Below, in pieces: positions 36,112-45,884 of a DNA stretch of 46,816 nucleotides. The stretch covers positions 1-46,816 of the forward strand of contig JALRJN010000004.1 in NCBI GenBank assembly GCA_023261185.1, written 5' to 3'. The position numbers and the translations under genes were made by a program. Each line of letters starts with the position of its first letter. Within the stretch, counting starts at the first letter, position 1. The notes under the pieces are model-generated. The model made no database searches. It saw only the letters and a program-made list of their open reading frames with translations, and was not told the DNA's origin. This DNA is from Porticoccus sp. (GTDB taxonomy: Bacteria > Pseudomonadota > Gammaproteobacteria > Pseudomonadales > Porticoccaceae).

Positions 36112-39100
36112 TCAATCTTCCAAGATCGGACTAAGCCAGCGTTTCATCTGTTCCACGGAGACCTGTTTTCGCTCCGCCAAGCTTTCCAACTGATCCTTCT
36201 GTATTTTACCCGTATTGAAATATTTTGCCTGCGGGTGAGAGAAGTACAGTCCGCTCACCGAGGCAGCAGGCAGCATGGCAAAACTTTCTGTGAGGGAAAT
36301 GGCGGTTTTGTCGGTGACTTCCAGTAACCGGAACAGCGTGTCTTTTTCACTGTGATCCGGGCAGGCGGGGTAACCGGGAGCAGGGCGTATACCCCGATAG
36401 TGTTCCCTAATTAGTGCCTCGGCATCCAGGTTTTCATCGGGGGCATAGCCCCAGAATTCCTTGCGTACCCGCTCGTGCAGATGTTCTGCAAACGCTTCTG
36501 CCAAGCGGTCTGCCAGGGCCTTGACCATGATGCTGCTGTAGTCATCACCTTGGGATTCGTATTCGTTAGCCAGCTCGTCAGCCCCGATACCAGCGGTGAC
36601 GGCAAATGCACCGATATAATCCGCCACGCCACTTGCTTTCGGGGCAATGTAATCGGCCAGCGACAGTAATTCGTCCCCAGCACCGAGCTTGCGGACCTGC
36701 TGCCGGATCTGGTGCAGGGTGCCGAGCACCTCGGTTCGAGAATCGTCACTATAAATTTCAATATCATCGCCGTTTACTGTATTTGCTGGCCAGAGGGCAA
36801 AAACCCCCTGGGCTTTCAATCGATGCTCATCGAGCAACTTGGCGAGCATGGTTTGTGCGTCACTAAACAGGTTTCTGGCGGCTTCGCCCACTTTTTCATC
36901 ATCAAGAATTTTCGGGTACTTGCCTGCTAGTCCCCAGGTGATAAAAAAGGGAGTCCAATCAATGACTTCAACTAGCTTTTCCAACGGATAATCATTCAGT
37001 ATTTGCAGCCCCAAGACCGAAGGTTTTACAGGCGTGTAGCTTGCCCAATCTGTGGTGAGTCCTGCTTTGCGGGCTTCCGTATAGGGGAGTGTGGTTCCCT
37101 TGGGTTTGCGGTTGGCTGTTCGCTGGCGGACCTGCTCGTATTCAAGTTGGATATCGGTGACGAACGCATCCCGCAGGTCTTTACTCAGCAGCTTGCTGGC
37201 GACACCCACAGCGCGAGAGGCATCCGGGACGTAGATTGTCTGATTACGCTTGAACTTGGGGTCGATCTTGACAGCCGTATGCGCTTTGGAGGTTGTCGCC
37301 CCACCAATTAATAGCGGAAAGTCGAGTTGCTGCCGTTCCAGTTCACTGGCGATGTGTACCATCTCGTCCAGTGAGGGGGTAATCAGCCCGGAGAGGCCAA
37401 TAATGTCAACGGCCTCTTCCTTTGCTGTTTGAATGATTTTTTCCGCGGGCACCATAACTCCGAGATCAATCACCTCGTAGTTATTGCAGCGCAGGACCAC
37501 ACCGACAATATTTTTACCAATATCGTGGACATCGCCTTTGACCGTCGCCATCAGGATTTTTCCATTGGCTTCAGCCCCTTCTTCCTTCTCCGCTTCAATA
37601 TAGGGTTGCAGGTAAGCAACGGCCTGTTTCATGACCCGCGCGGATTTGACCACCTGGGGCAGGAACATTTTACCTTCCTGAAAGAGGTCGCCGACCACAT
37701 TCATACCGTCCATCAGTGGACCTTCAATGACATGCAAAGGACGGTCAGCCTCCTGTCGTGCGGCTTCAGTATCCTCTTCGATAAAGCCGGTAATCCCTTT
37801 CACCAGAGCATGTTCCAGTCGTTTGGCAACTGGCCATGAACGCCATTCCAGGTCTTCTTTTTTCTCTTCGGTTCCATCACCCCGGTATTTCTCGGCGATA
37901 TTAAGCAGGTTCTCGGTGGCATCGGTATGGCGGTTAAGGATGACGTCTTCAACTCTGTCGCGCAGTTCTGCAGGCAGGTCGCTGTACACGGCTAGCTGAC
38001 CTGCATTCACGATTCCCATACGCAAACCGGCATGGATGGCGTGATACAGGAAGACAGAATGGATGGCTTCTCGCACGGGGTTGTTACCGCGGAACGAGAA
38101 CGAGACATTACTGATTCCGCCGGAAATCAGAGCGCCAGGTAGGTTGGCGGTTATCCAGCGTGAGGCATCAATAAAGTCAACCGCATAATTGTTGTGTTCA
38201 TCGATACCGGTGGCGACGGCGAACACATTGGGGTCAAAAATGATGTCGTTAGGTGCAAAGCCCACCTGGTTGACCAGAATGTCATAGCTTCTTTGGCAAA
38301 TTTGCTGACGTCTGGCCAGGTTGTCCGCCTGGCCCTCTTCATCAAAGGCCATGACCACTACCGCAGCACCATAGCGCAGACAGAGTTTTGCCTGCTCAAT
38401 GAACGATGCTTCGCCTTCCTTGAGGCTGATGGAGTTGACTACACACTTGCCCTGGGCCCACTTCAGGCCAGCCTCAATCACATGCCACTTGGAGGAGTCG
38501 ATCATCAGGGGGATGCGAGAAATATCCGGCTCGGTGGCAACCAGTTTGAGAAAGGTTGTCATCGCCTCGATGGCATCCAGCATGCCTTCGTCCATGTTGA
38601 TATCAATGATCTGGGCACCATCCTCCACCTGCTGGCGAGCGACATCGAGGGCAGTATTGTAATCACCCTCGAGTACCAACCGTTTAAAGCGGGCAGAGCC
38701 GGTCACATTGCAGCGCTCGCCCACGTTCACAAACAGTGAGTCAGCGGTGATGTTGAATGGTTCGAGGCCTGAGAGCCGGCAGGCGGGGGCAATTTGGGGG
38801 ATGTCGCGAACCGGGAATTTGGCGACGGACTCAGCGATCGCTCGGATATGTGCAGGAGTGGTTCCACAGCAGCCACCAATAATGTTAACCAGACCACTCT
38901 GGGCAAATTCGGTCACAATGGCCGCCATTTCCTCGGCGCTTTCATCGTATTCGCCGAACTCATTAGGCAACCCGGCATTGGGGTGAGCACTGACGAGTGT
39001 GTCGGCAACCCGTGATAACTCTTCAATGTGGGGGCGCAGTTCTTTAGCACCCAGCGCACAATTCAGGCCAATGGAAAAAGGTTTTGCGTGTGACAAAGAA

Positions 39101-39813
39101 TTCCAGAAGGCTTCCGGAGTTTGCCCCGACAGAGTGCGCCCGCTGGCATCGGTTATCGTGCCGGAGATCATAACCGGGAGGGTCACGCCCAGTTTTTCGA
39201 AGGTTCCCTGAACGGCAAAAATGGCGGCTTTGGCATTCAGTGTGTCAAAAATGGTTTCAATCAGGATGAGATCAGCACCACCTGCAATCAGCCCCTCTGT
39301 GGCCTCGTTATAGGTTTCCACCAGTTCGTCAAAGCTGGTGTTTCGTGCGCCGGGATCATTGACGTCCGGAGAAATAGATAACGTGCGGCTGGTGGGGCCG
39401 AGTACGCCGGCAACCCAACGGGGTCGATCCGAGGTGGCGATGCTATCACAGGCCTGTCTTGCGACACGTGCTCCCGCTTCGTTGAGTTCGCGAACCAGCG
39501 ATTCCATACCGTAATCGGCCATGGATACTGTCGTGGAGTTGAACGTGTTGGTCTCCACAATATCAGCGCCAGCATCCAGATAGGCGCGGTGAATGGCCTC
39601 AATCGCATCTGGCTGTGTCAGTGATAACAGGTCATTGTTGCCCGCTACATCCTGATGCCAGTCTGCAAAACGCTCGCCGCGATAATCGGCCTCACTGAAA
39701 CGATGAGACTGAATCATGGTACCCATGCCGCCATCCAGAATCAGGATTCGTTGACGAGCGGCTTCGTAGAGGGCATCAATGCGGGTCTGTCGATTATTCA
39801 AGGCGTTTTCCAT
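36112..39813 (-). CDS. metH: Cobalamin-dependent methionine synthase
   Basis: It moves a methyl group from methyltetrahydrofolate to homocysteine through cobalamin. The 1233-residue product has all modules. The homocysteine domain (about 1-335) begins [15 protein letters not shown] and ends with zinc Cys in [14 protein letters not shown]. The folate domain (about 355-620) has [14 protein letters not shown] and [10 protein letters not shown]. The cobalamin domain (about 660-890) has [16 protein letters not shown] with the cobalt-binding His. The activation domain follows with [15 protein letters not shown] for SAM. The cell therefore needs cobalamin, made or imported. No cobalamin riboswitch is seen in the short upstream gap shared with nfuA. 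Confidence 0.98.
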   Translation of the reverse strand: MENALNNRQTRIDALYEAARQRILILDGGMGTMIQSHRFSEADYRGERFADWHQDVAGNNDLLSLTQPDAIEAIHRAYLDAGADIVETNTFNSTTVSMADYGMESLVRELNEAGARVARQACDSIATSDRPRWVAGVLGPTSRTLSISPDVNDPGARNTSFDELVETYNEATEGLIAGGADLILIETIFDTLNAKAAIFAVQGTFEKLGVTLPVMISGTITDASGRTLSGQTPEAFWNSLSHAKPFSIGLNCALGAKELRPHIEELSRVADTLVSAHPNAGLPNEFGEYDESAEEMAAIVTEFAQSGLVNIIGGCCGTTPAHIRAIAESVAKFPVRDIPQIAPACRLSGLEPFNITADSLFVNVGERCNVTGSARFKRLVLEGDYNTALDVARQQVEDGAQIIDINMDEGMLDAIEAMTTFLKLVATEPDISRIPLMIDSSKWHVIEAGLKWAQGKCVVNSISLKEGEASFIEQAKLCLRYGAAVVVMAFDEEGQADNLARRQQICQRSYDILVNQVGFAPNDIIFDPNVFAVATGIDEHNNYAVDFIDASRWITANLPGALISGGISNVSFSFRGNNPVREAIHSVFLYHAIHAGLRMGIVNAGQLAVYSDLPAELRDRVEDVILNRHTDATENLLNIAEKYRGDGTEEKKEDLEWRSWPVAKRLEHALVKGITGFIEEDTEAARQEADRPLHVIEGPLMDGMNVVGDLFQEGKMFLPQVVKSARVMKQAVAYLQPYIEAEKEEGAEANGKILMATVKGDVHDIGKNIVGVVLRCNNYEVIDLGVMVPAEKIIQTAKEEAVDIIGLSGLITPSLDEMVHIASELERQQLDFPLLIGGATTSKAHTAVKIDPKFKRNQTIYVPDASRAVGVASKLLSKDLRDAFVTDIQLEYEQVRQRTANRKPKGTTLPYTEARKAGLTTDWASYTPVKPSVLGLQILNDYPLEKLVEVIDWTPFFITWGLAGKYPKILDDEKVGEAARNLFSDAQTMLAKLLDEHRLKAQGVFALWPANTVNGDDIEIYSDDSRTEVLGTLHQIRQQVRKLGAGDELLSLADYIAPKASGVADYIGAFAVTAGIGADELANEYESQGDDYSSIMVKALADRLAEAFAEHLHERVRKEFWGYAPDENLDAEALIREHYRGIRPAPGYPACPDHSEKDTLFRLLEVTDKTAISLTESFAMLPAASVSGLYFSHPQAKYFNTGKIQKDQLESLAERKQVSVEQMKRWLSPILED

Positions 39814-39911
39814 CTGACATCTGGTAAAGAAAGGGGCGCATTCTAACAGAGTTTCAACGTGTTGCTGAGGGAAGAGTCGGCTCTTCAGCAGGATAAAACC
39901 CGTTTGAATGA

Positions 39912-39940
39912 TTGTGGTGCATACTCAACACTGCTAGAAT
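39912..39940 (+). promoter_or_regulatory. Candidate nfuA promoter
   Basis: TTGTGG (39912-39917) and TAGAAT (39935-39940) are 17 bases apart. The predicted start of transcription, about 39947, lies within the IscR box at 39939-39963. Confidence 0.5.
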
Positions 39941-39963
39941 ACATGACTAAATTAGTCGGGTAT
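39939..39963 (+). promoter_or_regulatory. IscR type-1 binding site upstream of nfuA
   Basis: The 25-base site fits the type-1 IscR consensus at 24 positions by my count. Left half ATACATGACT, centre AAATT, right half AGTCGGGTAT. The one mismatch is A in place of a pyrimidine at position 5. It ends 18 bases before the nfuA ATG and overlaps the -10 and start region, a place where a bound repressor would block transcription. IscR control of nfuA is reported in P. aeruginosa. Confidence 0.75.
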
Positions 39964-39981
39964 ATCAATCAGGTTGTTTTC

Positions 39982-40563
39982 ATGCTCAATATCACTATTA
40001 CCGAATCCGCTCAGCAGTATCTTGGTGGCCTTCTTGCCAAGCAGGATTGCGAAGGTATTGGGATTCGTATGTTCGTTACTGACCCTGGCACGCCGAAGGC
40101 AGAAACCTGTATTGCCTACTGCCGTCCAGGCGAGGAAAAAGAGGACGATGAGGTGATGGAACTGACAAGTTTCAAAGTCTACTTTGAGCATCGCAGTCTG
40201 CCTTTTCTGGTGGATGCCAAGGTGGATTATGCCGATGACAAATTTGGTGGCCAGTTGACCATTCGTGCTCCGAACTCCCGTATGCCGCAAGTGAATGACG
40301 ATAGCCCGGTTGAAGACAAGATCAACTACCTGCTTTACGATGAAATCAACCCGGGATTGGCCGCTCACGGTGGCATGATCACCCTGGAAGAGGTGGTGGA
40401 CGATATTGCCATACTGCGTTTTGGCGGTGGCTGTCAGGGGTGTGGCATGGTAGATGTGACATTGAAAGAAGGTGTCGAGAAAACCATGTTGGAGAAAATT
40501 CCCGAGCTGAAAGGGGTTAGAGACGTAACCGACCATTCTGACCGCAGTCAGTCGTATATCTGA
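39982..40563 (+). CDS. nfuA: Fe-S carrier protein NfuA
   Basis: NfuA accepts 4Fe-4S clusters and passes them to client enzymes, above all under oxidative stress or low iron. The 193-residue product has a degenerate A-type domain (about 1-95, starting [17 protein letters not shown]) and a C-terminal Nfu domain with Cys151-X2-Cys154 in [18 protein letters not shown]. The frame is open from 39859, but the ATG at 39982 gives the family start and lies just after the IscR box. It diverges from metH. Confidence 0.96.
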   Translation: MLNITITESAQQYLGGLLAKQDCEGIGIRMFVTDPGTPKAETCIAYCRPGEEKEDDEVMELTSFKVYFEHRSLPFLVDAKVDYADDKFGGQLTIRAPNSRMPQVNDDSPVEDKINYLLYDEINPGLAAHGGMITLEEVVDDIAILRFGGGCQGCGMVDVTLKEGVEKTMLEKIPELKGVRDVTDHSDRSQSYI

Positions 40564-40650
40564 GATATTAGACAGCCGCCTGACGAGGGGTATACACTCA
40601 GCAACTGTCTGCAAATAATAAAAAAACCGTCTAAACCGCCGGGAGAACAG

Positions 40651-41244
40651 ATGCCGCGTCAACCCGAGTTTGATAGAAACCAGGTACTGGACAGGGCCCT
40701 TGACCTGTTCTGGTCCCATGGTTACGAATCCAGCTCCATTAGCAAACTGCTCGATGCTATGGAAATGAACCGTGGCAGTCTGTACGCCGCTTTTGGCGGT
40801 AAAAGCAACTTGTACATTGAAGTTCTTGACCACTACATGGATATGCTGCGCCGTGAACTCTTCAGTTGTTCTCTGGCAAAGCAAGATGATCCCAAGGGCG
40901 CTATTACAGGTTTTTATCAGAAAGTTTTCATAGAATATGAAGATAAGGATCAGCTGGCCAATGGCTGCCTGTTTTTTAATACTATCAATGAACTCAACAA
41001 GACGGAGCCCAAGTTAGCGAACAAGGCAGTTGAAGCGATTGAATGGATTAAACAGCTGTTCGTTGCCCGATTGACTGAGGCGCAGCAGGCCGGGTTCATC
41101 AAGCGGGAGAAGAGTGCGGAATCCCTGGCGGACTACCTGATTGGTTTGACCGCAGGTCTTCGCTCCTTGTGTAAATCCGGCGCGTCTCCGGAAGTGTTGC
41201 AGCAAGTGATCGATACCGGACTTTCTCCGGTGTTTGGTGATTGA
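40651..41244 (+). CDS. TetR-family transcriptional regulator
   Basis: A 197-residue regulator. Residues 8-55 form the TetR DNA-binding domain, with AFGGKSNLYIEVLDHY at its end (the usual YxxFxxKxxL). The C-terminal domain is of the TetR_C class with ANGCLFFNTINEL, a motif seen in AcrR/NemR-type regulators of electrophile and drug responses. Two Cys in the ligand domain could sense oxidants, but this is speculation. The target gene is unknown; neighbours are nfuA upstream and aroG convergent. GGGAGA lies 6 bases before the ATG. Confidence 0.92.
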   Translation: MPRQPEFDRNQVLDRALDLFWSHGYESSSISKLLDAMEMNRGSLYAAFGGKSNLYIEVLDHYMDMLRRELFSCSLAKQDDPKGAITGFYQKVFIEYEDKDQLANGCLFFNTINELNKTEPKLANKAVEAIEWIKQLFVARLTEAQQAGFIKREKSAESLADYLIGLTAGLRSLCKSGASPEVLQQVIDTGLSPVFGD

Positions 41245-41278
41245 TCGAAGAGCTAACATTGAAAGTAATCAGACATAT

Positions 41279-41307
41279 AAAAAAAGGGCCGTAAGGCCCT
41301 TTTTTTA
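41279..41307. terminator. Bidirectional terminator between the TetR gene and aroG
   Basis: A run of seven A, GGGCC, GTAA loop, GGCCC and a run of seven T at 41279-41307. It serves both converging genes. Confidence 0.93.
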
Positions 41308-41319
41308 TACTTTCAACAC

Positions 41320-42384
41320 TCAGCGGTTGGGGAGTACATCCCTCAATTTCTCATTCATTTCCTTCAGTGACTGCTCGGTAGCCTCCCAACCAATGCAGGC
41401 ATCGGTGATCGATACCCCATATTCCAGCTCTTTAAGATCGGCTGGAATCTTCTGATTGCCTGGCTTCAGGTTGCTTTCGATCATCAGGCCAATAATAGAC
41501 TTGTTGCCTTCGATAATCTGATTAGTGACATTTTCCATCACCAGCGGTTGTAGCTCGTGGTTTTTGTTGGAGTTGGCGTGGCTGCAGTCCACCATGATGT
41601 TGACGGGGATACCGGTTTTTTCAAGTTCCTGCTCAGCCAGACTGACACTGACCGAATCGTAATTGGGTTTGCCGTCACCGCCACGAAGCACCACGTGAGC
41701 GTATGGGTTGCCCGCCGTGGTAATAATTGCCACTGAACCTTCAGAGTTGATTCCCAAAAACCGGTGCGGGCTAGCCACAGATTTCAGCGCATTCATGGCG
41801 ACAGTGAGGCTGCCATCGGTGCCGTTTTTGAAGCCGACTGCAGAAGACAAGCCAGATGCCATTTCACGGTGTGTCTGGGATTCCGTGGTGCGGGCGCCAA
41901 TGGCTGACCAGGAGATCAGATCCTGCATGTACTGAGGAGAGATGGGGTCCAGTGCTTCTGTGGCAGTGGGCAGACCGATTTCAGCAATATCCAGCAACAG
42001 CTGACGTCCCACGTGAAGGCCTTCAGAGATTTTGAAGGAGTCGTTCAGGTAGGGGTCGTTAATCAAACCTTTCCAACCGGTGGTGGTACGGGGTTTCTCG
42101 AAATAGACACGCATGACGATAAATAGCGTCTCACTGACTTCATCTGCCAGTTTCTTCAAACGGTTTGCATAATCTTTGGCAGCGTCCACATCGTGGATGG
42201 AGCAGGGACCAACTACCACCAGAAGACGAGGGTCCTTGCGATCCAGAATGTTCTGAATGGTGAGGCGTCCTTCGGTAATGGTTTTGCGCGCCGCGTCCGA
42301 AATAGGCAGTTCCTTTTTCAGGTCGCGGGGTGTGATCAACACGTCCTGGGACAGGATGTTGATATTTTCAACAGCTTTAGTCAT
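41320..42384 (-). CDS. aroG: 3-deoxy-7-phosphoheptulonate synthase (DAHP synthase, class I)
   Basis: First enzyme of aromatic amino acid synthesis: phosphoenolpyruvate and erythrose-4-phosphate to DAHP. The 354-residue product has GPCSIHDVDAAKDYA, FEKPRTTTGWKGLINDP, GARTTESQTHREMASGL, RGGDGKPNYD, and DCSHANSNK, all class I alpha marks. The N-terminal 45 or so residues hold the feedback-inhibition segment; whether it answers to Phe, Tyr or Trp cannot be read safely, so the symbol marks the family rather than the isoform. It follows the helicase gene on the minus strand after a 107-base gap and ends at the bidirectional terminator. Confidence 0.93.
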   Translation of the reverse strand: MTKAVENINILSQDVLITPRDLKKELPISDAARKTITEGRLTIQNILDRKDPRLLVVVGPCSIHDVDAAKDYANRLKKLADEVSETLFIVMRVYFEKPRTTTGWKGLINDPYLNDSFKISEGLHVGRQLLLDIAEIGLPTATEALDPISPQYMQDLISWSAIGARTTESQTHREMASGLSSAVGFKNGTDGSLTVAMNALKSVASPHRFLGINSEGSVAIITTAGNPYAHVVLRGGDGKPNYDSVSVSLAEQELEKTGIPVNIMVDCSHANSNKNHELQPLVMENVTNQIIEGNKSIIGLMIESNLKPGNQKIPADLKELEYGVSITDACIGWEATEQSLKEMNEKLRDVLPNR

Positions 42385-42491
42385 TGGGTTACCAGATAAA
42401 TCGTTTTGTTCCAGTTCGGCCGGGCATTCTACATGAATTTGCCTGAATCGTGGCAGTGGACAGCGATTTTGCCTTTATTGACAGAATCATG

Positions 42492-45400
42492 CTATCCCGG
42501 ACAGATGTGTAGTTTTTGTATCAGGGGGAAATACAGGGCGCATTGAATGGGAAAATCATCGCTCCCCTCTAATAACTGGGCATAGCGGCTTAGCTGTTCC
42601 CCGTATTGTTCTTGCTGGTGTTGTAGAAATTCTGCTTCGGTTTGTCCTTCATGCGGTTGCGCTGTTTTGTAGTCGATAATCCAGCGTGATCCCTTGCGGA
42701 TAAAGGTTCTGTCGATAACGGCAGTGCGAAAATTCCCCTTATGGTCCTGATAACCGAGGGCGTACTCGCAGGCGCTTTGTGGATGGCTGTGATCGAATAT
42801 CCAGTGCGAGTTCTTATCTTCGATGCAATTAATGACGGCCCGCTGGAGAATAGACAGCGCACTTCGGGTATCGCACAGTCCCAATTGTCGCAGCTGGATA
42901 TCCCAGAACGGCTGCCTTTCTGCCACAGTTTGTGCAGACCAGCGTTCGATACCTTCCAGCGTGATTTGGTGAAGTATTCGATGGAGCACTGTTCCCGTGT
43001 GTCGAGCGGTGTGATCATTTTTCACCTGCGAGGCGGAACTCGTCAGTGACGCTGATGGGGTATCACCGTGTAGATTATCCCCTTGAGGAAGAGTGGGAAT
43101 CGGTGGAGTCCAGCTGGGAGGAAGGCGTTTAAGCGTGGTCAGTTTTAATGCCAGCGGCTTTCTGGCGTCGTTGTCTCCTTGGTACTGATACCACCGCATA
43201 GACTCGGACCGAGACGTAAAGTCGTCCGCTATCGCTGGCCAGAGGCTGCCTAACAGGCTGTTTTTAACCGGCTCGTCGTTTGTTTTCATGGTGCATAACA
43301 GGTGCAGGCGCTTGATGGCACGTGTCATACCCACATAAAGCACACGAGCGATCTCCTGTCGGGTTTTGAGTTTGCGTTCCCGGTCGAGATGAAGATAGAG
43401 GCTATCTTTATCCTGCCCAATTTCCGCCGTTGGGGCGATTAGCAACTGACTGCCACCCTGTTTGCTGACCCGTTCCTGCCACAGCAGCAGCTGAGGGTCC
43501 TCATTGCGGGGCTTGCGATTGAGTCCGGGAATAATCACGGTGTCGAACTCAAGCCCTTTGGCCTTGTGAATGGTCATGACATGCAGGTGCGGATCCGCAT
43601 TCTCGTCTGGTGTGGCGTATAACGCCTGAACATCCCGTTCAAAGGTCTGCCAGTCCGGCACGGTGCCGGCATGGTCGTGGGTTTCCAGAAGGTCCAGATA
43701 TTGTTGGCATTGCTCCAGCTCTGTGACCGAGCTGAGTGCGACGGGACCACCCAAGGCCTCCCAGGTCCCTTCAATCCAGCAGCGTAGGGGTTTGCGTTGC
43801 CGTTGGTGCCAGGCTTCTACAAGCACAGGTGCCACACGTTGCATGATGGTTCTGCCAGCCGTCGACAATTGCTCCAGAACTGCGCTCGATTGCAGTTGGG
43901 ATAACAGCAAGGGAAAGCCTTTCTGTTCTGACCGCCCTTTGATGGTGGTGGCCAGATGGAGCAGATCATGGTGATCGAGGCCACACCAGGGCGCGCGCAG
44001 TATGGAAAGCCATGCGATGCGATCAGCCGGTGATAACAGCGCTCGTGTCAGTGACATCAAGTCAATAACCGGCATGCAGCTGGCCAGGGGATCAATGTCC
44101 GAAGTCTGCCAGCTATGGCCAGCTTGGCGCAGTGCACTGAGAATTTCCGGGAGGTGAGTGCGGTTGCGTACCAGTATGGCGATGGAACCATCGGGGTTTT
44201 CACCCTTGGCTTCGGTCACCAGTTCGACCACACGTTGTGCTTCCGCCTCGCGGTCCGGGTAGTCCAGAAAGGCTTCCAGGGTCACGGCAGACCCTGACAT
44301 CGCCTCGTGAAACGCAGTGGCTGGACTGTAGGGGACAGCACCGCGAGCGATATTTTCTTCCGCGGGAAATACCGCGGGAAAGTGCTCGTTGATCCATTGG
44401 ATAATGCCCGCCTGTGAGCGAAAGTTGACAGTGAGATCCAATGGTTCGAGTTGGATTTGCCCGATGGGCTGGGTGCGGGCCTCCAGAAACAGCCCTACAT
44501 TGGCATTGCGAAAACCATACAGGGATTGCATGGCATCACCGACGATGAACAAGCTGTGCCCATCATTGGACTGCCAGCCTGCGGTCAACTGTTTAAGTAT
44601 CTCAAACTGGGCGGTGGAGGTGTCCTGAAATTCGTCGGTCAGGATATGCTTAATCTGGTAATCAAGCCTGAGAGCCAGCTGCGAGGGATCGTCTTCACTG
44701 CCTAACGCTCTTAATGCCGCCAGTGTGATTTCAGTGAAATCACAGGCTTTGATTTGTTGAAAGTGCAGGCTTAATGCCGCAGCCAGGGTCGGAAGCAGCT
44801 GGCACAGGGCATCGAGAGCCTGCCACTGGTTATCAGGGTAGGTGTGATAGGGCAGGAAACGCACGTCCTCAAGGGTGTCCTGCAGGCCGGGGATCTCCCT
44901 TAATTCCGATAGCAAAGCCTTCATGCGATCCTTACGGGCTTTTGCCAGTGATTTATCGCCGTCAACATCTGTCGGAAAGCCTACGTTCTTATTCAGGCTA
45001 AGACGCCACTGATTACTGGTGGTCAGCAGTAATTCACAGAGACCAAGCCACTGCTCAAGACGATCCCCATTGCCTTCGGGAAGGGCTGTCATACCCAGGC
45101 ATGAGGCAATTTTTGACTGCTGCTTTTCCTTTGGTAGTTGTGAGGCCGCGAAATCCGCCAACGAGGCCAATTCACTGCCAAAAGGGACGAGCTTTCTGTG
45201 CGCGCTGGACAAAACTTCGTAGATGGCGACTTGCAGATTCTGTTCCAGATAGGCCTTCGCATCCCTGGCACTCAGCAACGGGCTGATCCATTGTTCACGT
45301 TTTTGCAACAGCTCTACCAAGAGCTGCTCCAGTTTATTGAGATCGTTGTCCAGATGACGCAGCAGCGTGCCTACGGCGGTTCCCAGCAGGGACTGTTGTT

Positions 45401-45884
45401 CCAGCGCCGGTAACAGCAGCTCAGCGATAACCTGCCGATAGTGGGGAAGGGGGTTGTCCAACGGTTCCACCTGGTCGCCAAAGCCACTGTCGGCAGGAAG
45501 CTGTCTCGCGAGATTGAGGCAGAAACCGTCGATGGTGAGAATTCTCAGCCTGTTCGGAGTCTGTAAGAGCTGCCAACCCAGTGCCTTATCCCTATCCAGA
45601 GCCGTGCGGGCCAGTTCGAGCGTGACACGCTGATGTTCACTGGTGTCCGTTACCTGCTGGTCCGCCTGCTGGAGGGCTCGAATGATTCTCTGACGCATTT
45701 CCCCTGCAGCTTTGCGGGTAAATGTCATACATAAAATTTCTTCCGGGGCATCAACGGTGGATAACAGGCGAAGCACGCGCTGGGTGAGCAGTTCTGTTTT
45801 ACCCGAACCGGCCGGAGCAGCTACCGCAAAGGAGCGGTTAGGGTCTAACGCAATTCGGCGCTGTTCGGCGTCAGATATCGTCAT
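42492..45884 (-). CDS. AddA-like UvrD/RecB-family helicase-nuclease
   Basis: An 1130-residue enzyme of the AddA/RecB class that unwinds and trims broken DNA ends. Motif I is VAAPAGSGKTELLTQRVLRL (from about 18), motif II HILTDEFQDTSTAQFEILKQ, motif III GDAMQSLYGFRNA, the 1B-2B section has VMTIHKAKGLEFDTVIIPG (motif V), and motif VI is VLYVGMTRAIKRLHLL. The C-terminal nuclease domain (about 960-1130) has CEYALGY, AVIDRTFI and RWIIDYKTAQP, the PD-(D/E)XK pattern. It follows the AddB-like gene with a 4-base ATGA overlap. No recBCD is visible in this window, so this may be the main or a second end-resection machine. Confidence 0.9.
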   Translation of the reverse strand: MTISDAEQRRIALDPNRSFAVAAPAGSGKTELLTQRVLRLLSTVDAPEEILCMTFTRKAAGEMRQRIIRALQQADQQVTDTSEHQRVTLELARTALDRDKALGWQLLQTPNRLRILTIDGFCLNLARQLPADSGFGDQVEPLDNPLPHYRQVIAELLLPALEQQSLLGTAVGTLLRHLDNDLNKLEQLLVELLQKREQWISPLLSARDAKAYLEQNLQVAIYEVLSSAHRKLVPFGSELASLADFAASQLPKEKQQSKIASCLGMTALPEGNGDRLEQWLGLCELLLTTSNQWRLSLNKNVGFPTDVDGDKSLAKARKDRMKALLSELREIPGLQDTLEDVRFLPYHTYPDNQWQALDALCQLLPTLAAALSLHFQQIKACDFTEITLAALRALGSEDDPSQLALRLDYQIKHILTDEFQDTSTAQFEILKQLTAGWQSNDGHSLFIVGDAMQSLYGFRNANVGLFLEARTQPIGQIQLEPLDLTVNFRSQAGIIQWINEHFPAVFPAEENIARGAVPYSPATAFHEAMSGSAVTLEAFLDYPDREAEAQRVVELVTEAKGENPDGSIAILVRNRTHLPEILSALRQAGHSWQTSDIDPLASCMPVIDLMSLTRALLSPADRIAWLSILRAPWCGLDHHDLLHLATTIKGRSEQKGFPLLLSQLQSSAVLEQLSTAGRTIMQRVAPVLVEAWHQRQRKPLRCWIEGTWEALGGPVALSSVTELEQCQQYLDLLETHDHAGTVPDWQTFERDVQALYATPDENADPHLHVMTIHKAKGLEFDTVIIPGLNRKPRNEDPQLLLWQERVSKQGGSQLLIAPTAEIGQDKDSLYLHLDRERKLKTRQEIARVLYVGMTRAIKRLHLLCTMKTNDEPVKNSLLGSLWPAIADDFTSRSESMRWYQYQGDNDARKPLALKLTTLKRLPPSWTPPIPTLPQGDNLHGDTPSASLTSSASQVKNDHTARHTGTVLHRILHQITLEGIERWSAQTVAERQPFWDIQLRQLGLCDTRSALSILQRAVINCIEDKNSHWIFDHSHPQSACEYALGYQDHKGNFRTAVIDRTFIRKGSRWIIDYKTAQPHEGQTEAEFLQHQQEQYGEQLSRYAQLLEGSDDFPIQCALYFPLIQKLHICPG

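Noticed and set aside
36475..39381. Several long plus-strand frames opposite metH
   Set aside because: They are antisense shadows of a clearly coding gene with no start signals or protein-like features.
39814..39938. Cobalamin or SAM riboswitch ahead of metH
   Set aside because: The leader left for metH in the 168-base gap shared with nfuA is too short and has none of the usual conserved boxes.
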